Source of the DNA: Deltaproteobacteria bacterium
GTDB taxonomy: Bacteria > Desulfobacterota > DSM-4660 > Desulfatiglandales > HGW-15
Assembly (NCBI GenBank): GCA_016929815.1
Contig: JAFGIC010000004.1
Span: 1 to 8,791 of the forward strand
Direction: 5' to 3'
Length of the DNA: 8,791 nt
Part shown: positions 5,581 to 8,791 of the stretch, piece after piece
How the letters are laid out: the number at the start of each line of letters is the position of its first letter
Numbering within the stretch: the first letter of the stretch is position 1
Position numbers and translations under genes: made by a program
Notes under the pieces: generated by a model
The model's input: the letters and a program-made list of their open reading frames with translations, nothing else
The model's database searches: none
Told to the model about the DNA's origin: nothing

Positions 5581-6699
5581 ATGATCCATCCACATTATAA
5601 TGTAAGGATAGACACATCTTCCCTTGTATTTAACCTGGGACAGGTTAAAAGGCTTGTCGGTCCTGATGTAAAAATAATGGGGATAGTGAAATCGGACGCC
5701 TATGGTCACGGGCTGGCAGAGGTCTCACGCGTGCTGGAAAGAAACGGCATCTATTCTTTGGGCACGGCATTCATTCATGAGGCGCTGAAACTCAGGGAAA
5801 TCGGGATCAGGGCGCCTGTTATAGTCCTATGCGGCATAGGATCGACTGAAGAGGCCATGGCAGCCGTTGAAAACGATCTTACTCCTGTGATATTCGACAT
5901 GCCGTCGGCGGCATTGCTTGCCCTGGCAGCTGAGAAGAGGTCTAAGAGAACAAAAATACAGGTCAAAATTGATACCGGCATGGGGCGTCTCGGGGTGAAC
6001 CACAAGGACGCGGTCGCCTTCCTGAATGAGATCGCTCGGTTTTCATGGCTGAATATAGAAGGGCTGATGTCACACCTTTCCTCTGCTGACGGCGACGCGG
6101 GTTTCACTGAATCCCAGATCCGGAATTTCAGTAACTCAATAGACGCGGCAAGGGAGACCGGAATGGACCTGAGGCTTAACAGCCTTGCAAACAGCGCCGG
6201 AGTAATGAACCATAAGGCCTCTTATTTTGATATGGTGCGCCCGGGCATAATGCTCTACGGAGGCCTTCCGTCACCGGGTTTTGCGCCCCCGCTTGAGCTT
6301 AAACCCGTTATGAGATTTTCAGCGAGGATATTGCAGATAAGGGAGATGCCGGACAAGACCCCCATAAGCTACGGGAGGAGATATTACACAGACGGCGTAA
6401 AAAGGATTGCCGTCATATCCGCCGGCTACGGCGACGGCATACCTCGCAGCCTGACAAATAAGGGCAGGGTCATTATCAAGGGACAGAAGGCGGATATAGT
6501 CGGGACCGTGTGCATGAACCTCACATTGTGCGATGTAACGGCGATTAAAGACGCCGCAGCCGAAGACGAGGCGGTATTCCTGGGGAGGCAGGGGCAGGAG
6601 ATAATAAGCGGCGACGATATAGCCTCCCTTAATGATACAATATCCTACGAGATATTTATATCAATAGGCAAGGGCGTTAATAAGGAATATATTGGATGA
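5581..6699 (+). CDS. alr: Alanine racemase (PLP-dependent)
   Basis: This enzyme interconverts L- and D-alanine in the cytoplasm, supplying D-alanine for peptidoglycan. The 372-residue protein has the fold-type III barrel with the PLP lysine Lys37 in VKSDAYGHG (36-44). KIDTGMGRLGV at 129-139 contains the lysine that is carbamylated in the Geobacillus enzyme (129) and Arg136. FDMVRPGIMLYG at 216-227 has the pyridine-nitrogen Arg220. ISYGRRY at 262-268 has the catalytic Tyr264, and SAGYGDGIPR at 280-289 follows. Two spots differ from the usual pattern: CMN at 311-313 where CMD is expected, and the C-terminal SIGKGVNKEY where an RVPR-type motif is common. GGGAG lies eight bases before the ATG. 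It is the first gene of an operon and overlaps argS by four bases. Confidence 0.95.
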   Translation: MIHPHYNVRIDTSSLVFNLGQVKRLVGPDVKIMGIVKSDAYGHGLAEVSRVLERNGIYSLGTAFIHEALKLREIGIRAPVIVLCGIGSTEEAMAAVENDLTPVIFDMPSAALLALAAEKRSKRTKIQVKIDTGMGRLGVNHKDAVAFLNEIARFSWLNIEGLMSHLSSADGDAGFTESQIRNFSNSIDAARETGMDLRLNSLANSAGVMNHKASYFDMVRPGIMLYGGLPSPGFAPPLELKPVMRFSARILQIREMPDKTPISYGRRYYTDGVKRIAVISAGYGDGIPRSLTNKGRVIIKGQKADIVGTVCMNLTLCDVTAIKDAAAEDEAVFLGRQGQEIISGDDIASLNDTISYEIFISIGKGVNKEYIG

Positions 6700-8372
6700 A
6701 AGAAAAGATTGACGATATTTTACAAAAAACATTAAAAAAATGCTTTGAAAAGGGCCTTCTTAAAGAGTGCCCGTTGCCGACGTATCTTATTGAGATCCCC
6801 AACAACAACGATCACGGACATTTTGCCACCAACCTTGCCCTTACCCTGGCATCACCCCAGAGACGCAGGCCTCGGGAGATAGCCGAGATCATTGCGGACA
6901 ACCTTGAGGATAAAGGGTCCATTTTCGAAACTGTTGAAACAGCCGGCGCGGGATTCATAAATTTCCGGATAAGACCTGAAGAATGGCACAGGCTTTTAAT
7001 AGAGATAACGGAAAAAAGGGATAGATACGGATCCATTGACAGGGGGACGAAGGAAAAGATCAACATCGAGTTCGTAAGCGCGAACCCCACGGGACCTCTT
7101 CATCTGGGGCATGGCAGGGGCGCCGCGCTTGGGGATACCATATGCAGGATACTCTCCTTCCGCGGCCATGAGGTGGTCAGGGAGTTTTACATCAACGACG
7201 CAGGCCTGCAGATAAGGATACTTGGGGAGTCGATCTACAGCAGATGGATGCAGAAAAAGAACCCTGCCTACCCTTTTCCCGACAACGGATATCACGGTGA
7301 CTATATAACGGATCTTGCCGAAGACATATCAACAGAGGTTGACCTTTCTTCCATGGAACCGGAAAAGGCCATAGAAATATGCTCTAAAAAGGGAAAAGAG
7401 AGGATGCTCGCGGAGATCAACAATGATCTGGGGCTCTTCCGCACTCAATTCGATGTATGGTTCACGGAAAGCGATCTTTTCTCAAATGGGCTGGTCGAAA
7501 GATCCCTTAAGGAGATGGAGGCCAGAAAGGAGCTGTATGAAAAAGACGGTGCGCTCTGGATAAAGACCTCCGATTTCGGAGACGACAAGGACAGGGTCCT
7601 TAGAAAGTCCGACGGACAGTTTACCTACTTTGCTTCGGACATATCCTATCATCTGGACAAGCACGGCAGGGGCTTCTCAAAGGCAATAGACATCTGGGGC
7701 GCGGACCATCACGGTTATATCCCCAGGATGCAATCCGCTATGAAGGCAAACGGAATAGATGAAAACTGGCTTTCCGTCATCCTTATCCAGCTGGTTAAAC
7801 TCTTCAAGGAAGGCAGGGAGATAAAGATGTCAAAGAGGGCCGGGCAGTACGTGACCCTGAGGGAACTGCTCGACGAGGTGGGCGTTGATGCCGCACGTTT
7901 TATCTTTCTTACCAAGGCCCATGATTCACAGCTTGATTTTGACATAGACCTGGTTAAAAAACACGACACCGACAACCCTGTCTATTATGTGCAATATGCC
8001 CACGCCAGGGTATGCAGCATATTTAAGAAGGCCGAGGCGGAAGGCATATCCATTCCCTCTGAAAAAGACCTGGTTCTTGACACGCTGACGCTTGATGAGG
8101 AGATAAGCCTGATAAGACTGATGGAGGAGTTCCCTTCCCTTCTGGATGAGATATGCGCCTCCTTTGACGCACACAGGCTCACATACTATCTTGCAGACCT
8201 GGCTGCCCGGTTTCATAAATATTTCAATCTGGGGCTTAAAAACTCTGAAAACCGGATAGTAACGGCTGACATCCCCTTAAGCCAGGCAAGGCTTATACTT
8301 GCGGACGCCGTAAGGATCGTGATAAAAACAGGCCTCAACCTCCTGGGCGTAAACGCGCCCGAGAGGATGTAA
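6696..8372 (+). CDS. argS: Arginyl-tRNA synthetase
   Basis: A class I aminoacyl-tRNA synthetase that charges tRNA-Arg with arginine in the cytoplasm. The 558 residues include the N-terminal Add-1 domain that contacts the tRNA elbow (about 1-110, with HGHFATNLA at 40-48 and GAGFINF at 84-90). The Rossmann catalytic domain has FVSANPTGPLHLGHGRGA (126-143), whose HIGH-type signature is HLGH at 136-139, and the conserved IDIWGADHHGY at 331-341. KMSKR is at 377-381, and the helical anticodon-binding DALR domain runs from about 428 to the end. The length is normal. The ATG overlaps the alr stop as ATGA, with AAGGA (6682-6686) nine bases upstream, so translation is probably coupled. Nothing is missing or damaged. 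Confidence 0.98.
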   Translation: MKEKIDDILQKTLKKCFEKGLLKECPLPTYLIEIPNNNDHGHFATNLALTLASPQRRRPREIAEIIADNLEDKGSIFETVETAGAGFINFRIRPEEWHRLLIEITEKRDRYGSIDRGTKEKINIEFVSANPTGPLHLGHGRGAALGDTICRILSFRGHEVVREFYINDAGLQIRILGESIYSRWMQKKNPAYPFPDNGYHGDYITDLAEDISTEVDLSSMEPEKAIEICSKKGKERMLAEINNDLGLFRTQFDVWFTESDLFSNGLVERSLKEMEARKELYEKDGALWIKTSDFGDDKDRVLRKSDGQFTYFASDISYHLDKHGRGFSKAIDIWGADHHGYIPRMQSAMKANGIDENWLSVILIQLVKLFKEGREIKMSKRAGQYVTLRELLDEVGVDAARFIFLTKAHDSQLDFDIDLVKKHDTDNPVYYVQYAHARVCSIFKKAEAEGISIPSEKDLVLDTLTLDEEISLIRLMEEFPSLLDEICASFDAHRLTYYLADLAARFHKYFNLGLKNSENRIVTADIPLSQARLILADAVRIVIKTGLNLLGVNAPERM

Positions 8373-8399
8373 AAAGGGTGACGTACTGAGGGAATTTTA

Positions 8400-8791
8400 A
8401 TGGCAGGCAGCAAGGCTAAAAAAGACAACGGATGGAGATTCAGGGTCAATTTGGGCCCCCTTTCTCTTTTCCTATGGGGGGTATTTATACTGTTTTTCAT
8501 GTCATGGATCTTTGTCCTGGGGATCTTTGTGGGGCGAGGTTTCGCCCCCGAAGAAATCACGGACTTGTCCGAAATAAAGGGGGAAATTATCAGACTGAAA
8601 TCCCCCATAGAAAACAAGAGGCCGGCAGACACCTCCGGCGCACCTTCTGAACCTGATAAGGAAACGACGCCTGAACTGGTCTTTTATGAAAGGTTGACCA
8701 GTAAAAAGGAGGAGGCTAAAAACAGCCTGCATACCGACGAAACAGCCCCCGTCAGGACTGCCTCGCGGGCCCCCGCGCCGGATGCCGAGTC
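8400..8791 (+). CDS. Single-pass membrane protein, probably SPOR-type cell-division protein (N-terminal part)
   Basis: The frame opens at ATG 8400 with GAGGGA (8388-8393) six bases upstream, 27 bases after argS, and is still open at the right edge (130 codons seen). The protein starts with a basic cytoplasmic tail (MAGSKAKKDNGWRFR), then one transmembrane helix at about residues 19-45 ending in GIFVGRG. A long charged, Pro/Ala/Glu-rich extracytoplasmic linker follows, with FYERLTSKKEEAKN at 95-108. This N-in topology with a low-complexity periplasmic linker is typical of FtsN/DedD-like proteins with a C-terminal peptidoglycan-binding SPOR domain, and such genes often follow argS in related bacteria. 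The SPOR domain would lie beyond the window, so the family call is inference; the membrane anchor is seen directly. Confidence 0.75.
   Translation, partial: MAGSKAKKDNGWRFRVNLGPLSLFLWGVFILFFMSWIFVLGIFVGRGFAPEEITDLSEIKGEIIRLKSPIENKRPADTSGAPSEPDKETTPELVFYERLTSKKEEAKNSLHTDETAPVRTASRAPAPDAE

Noticed and set aside
8373..8399. Terminator after argS
   Set aside because: The 27-base gap has no stem-loop with a T-run. It carries the GAGGGA ribosome site of the next gene, so the operon continues.

Overview
The window is ordinary, densely packed bacterial core chromosome: two divergently transcribed housekeeping operons separated by a non-coding stretch of about 520 bases. The genes point to a diderm (Gram-negative) bacterium. 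The evidence is separate SecD and SecF with YajC, a DUF2065/YjeT-like inner-membrane protein, and a membrane-anchored basic-tail/low-complexity protein after argS that looks like the start of a SPOR-type cell-division protein. The gene order and the AT-rich intergenic repeats remind me of Nitrospirota or Desulfobacterota genomes. That is an impression from memory, not a demonstrated assignment.

Minus strand, read right to left (5058 down to 1): a 61-residue DUF2065 protein, then queA, tgt, yajC, secD and the N-terminal third of secF, which runs off the left edge. QueA and Tgt act in queuosine modification of tRNA. YajC, SecD and SecF form the accessory complex that uses the proton gradient to help SecYEG export proteins. 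The queA-tgt-yajC-secD-secF order is a widely conserved bacterial arrangement. A strong promoter (TTGACA, 17 bases, TATGAT) drives the small gene. A terminator-like hairpin and a second possible promoter lie between it and queA, so queA may be separately or conditionally transcribed. A 182-base repeat-rich gap separates tgt from yajC.

Plus strand, left to right (5581 to 8791): alr (alanine racemase), argS (arginyl-tRNA synthetase, overlapping alr by four bases as ATGA) and, after 27 bases, the start of a single-pass membrane protein that is cut by the right edge. A good promoter candidate lies just upstream of alr.

The central gap (5059 to 5580) holds the two divergent promoters, a 9-bp perfect inverted repeat, and a MITE-like element of about 89 bp with 23-nt imperfect terminal inverted repeats and an AT-rich palindromic core. 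No tRNA, rRNA, CRISPR, phage or intact insertion sequence was seen. I found no evidence of a new multi-gene system. The points worth a second look are the non-coding repeats and hairpins, and a few unusual residues in the alanine racemase.
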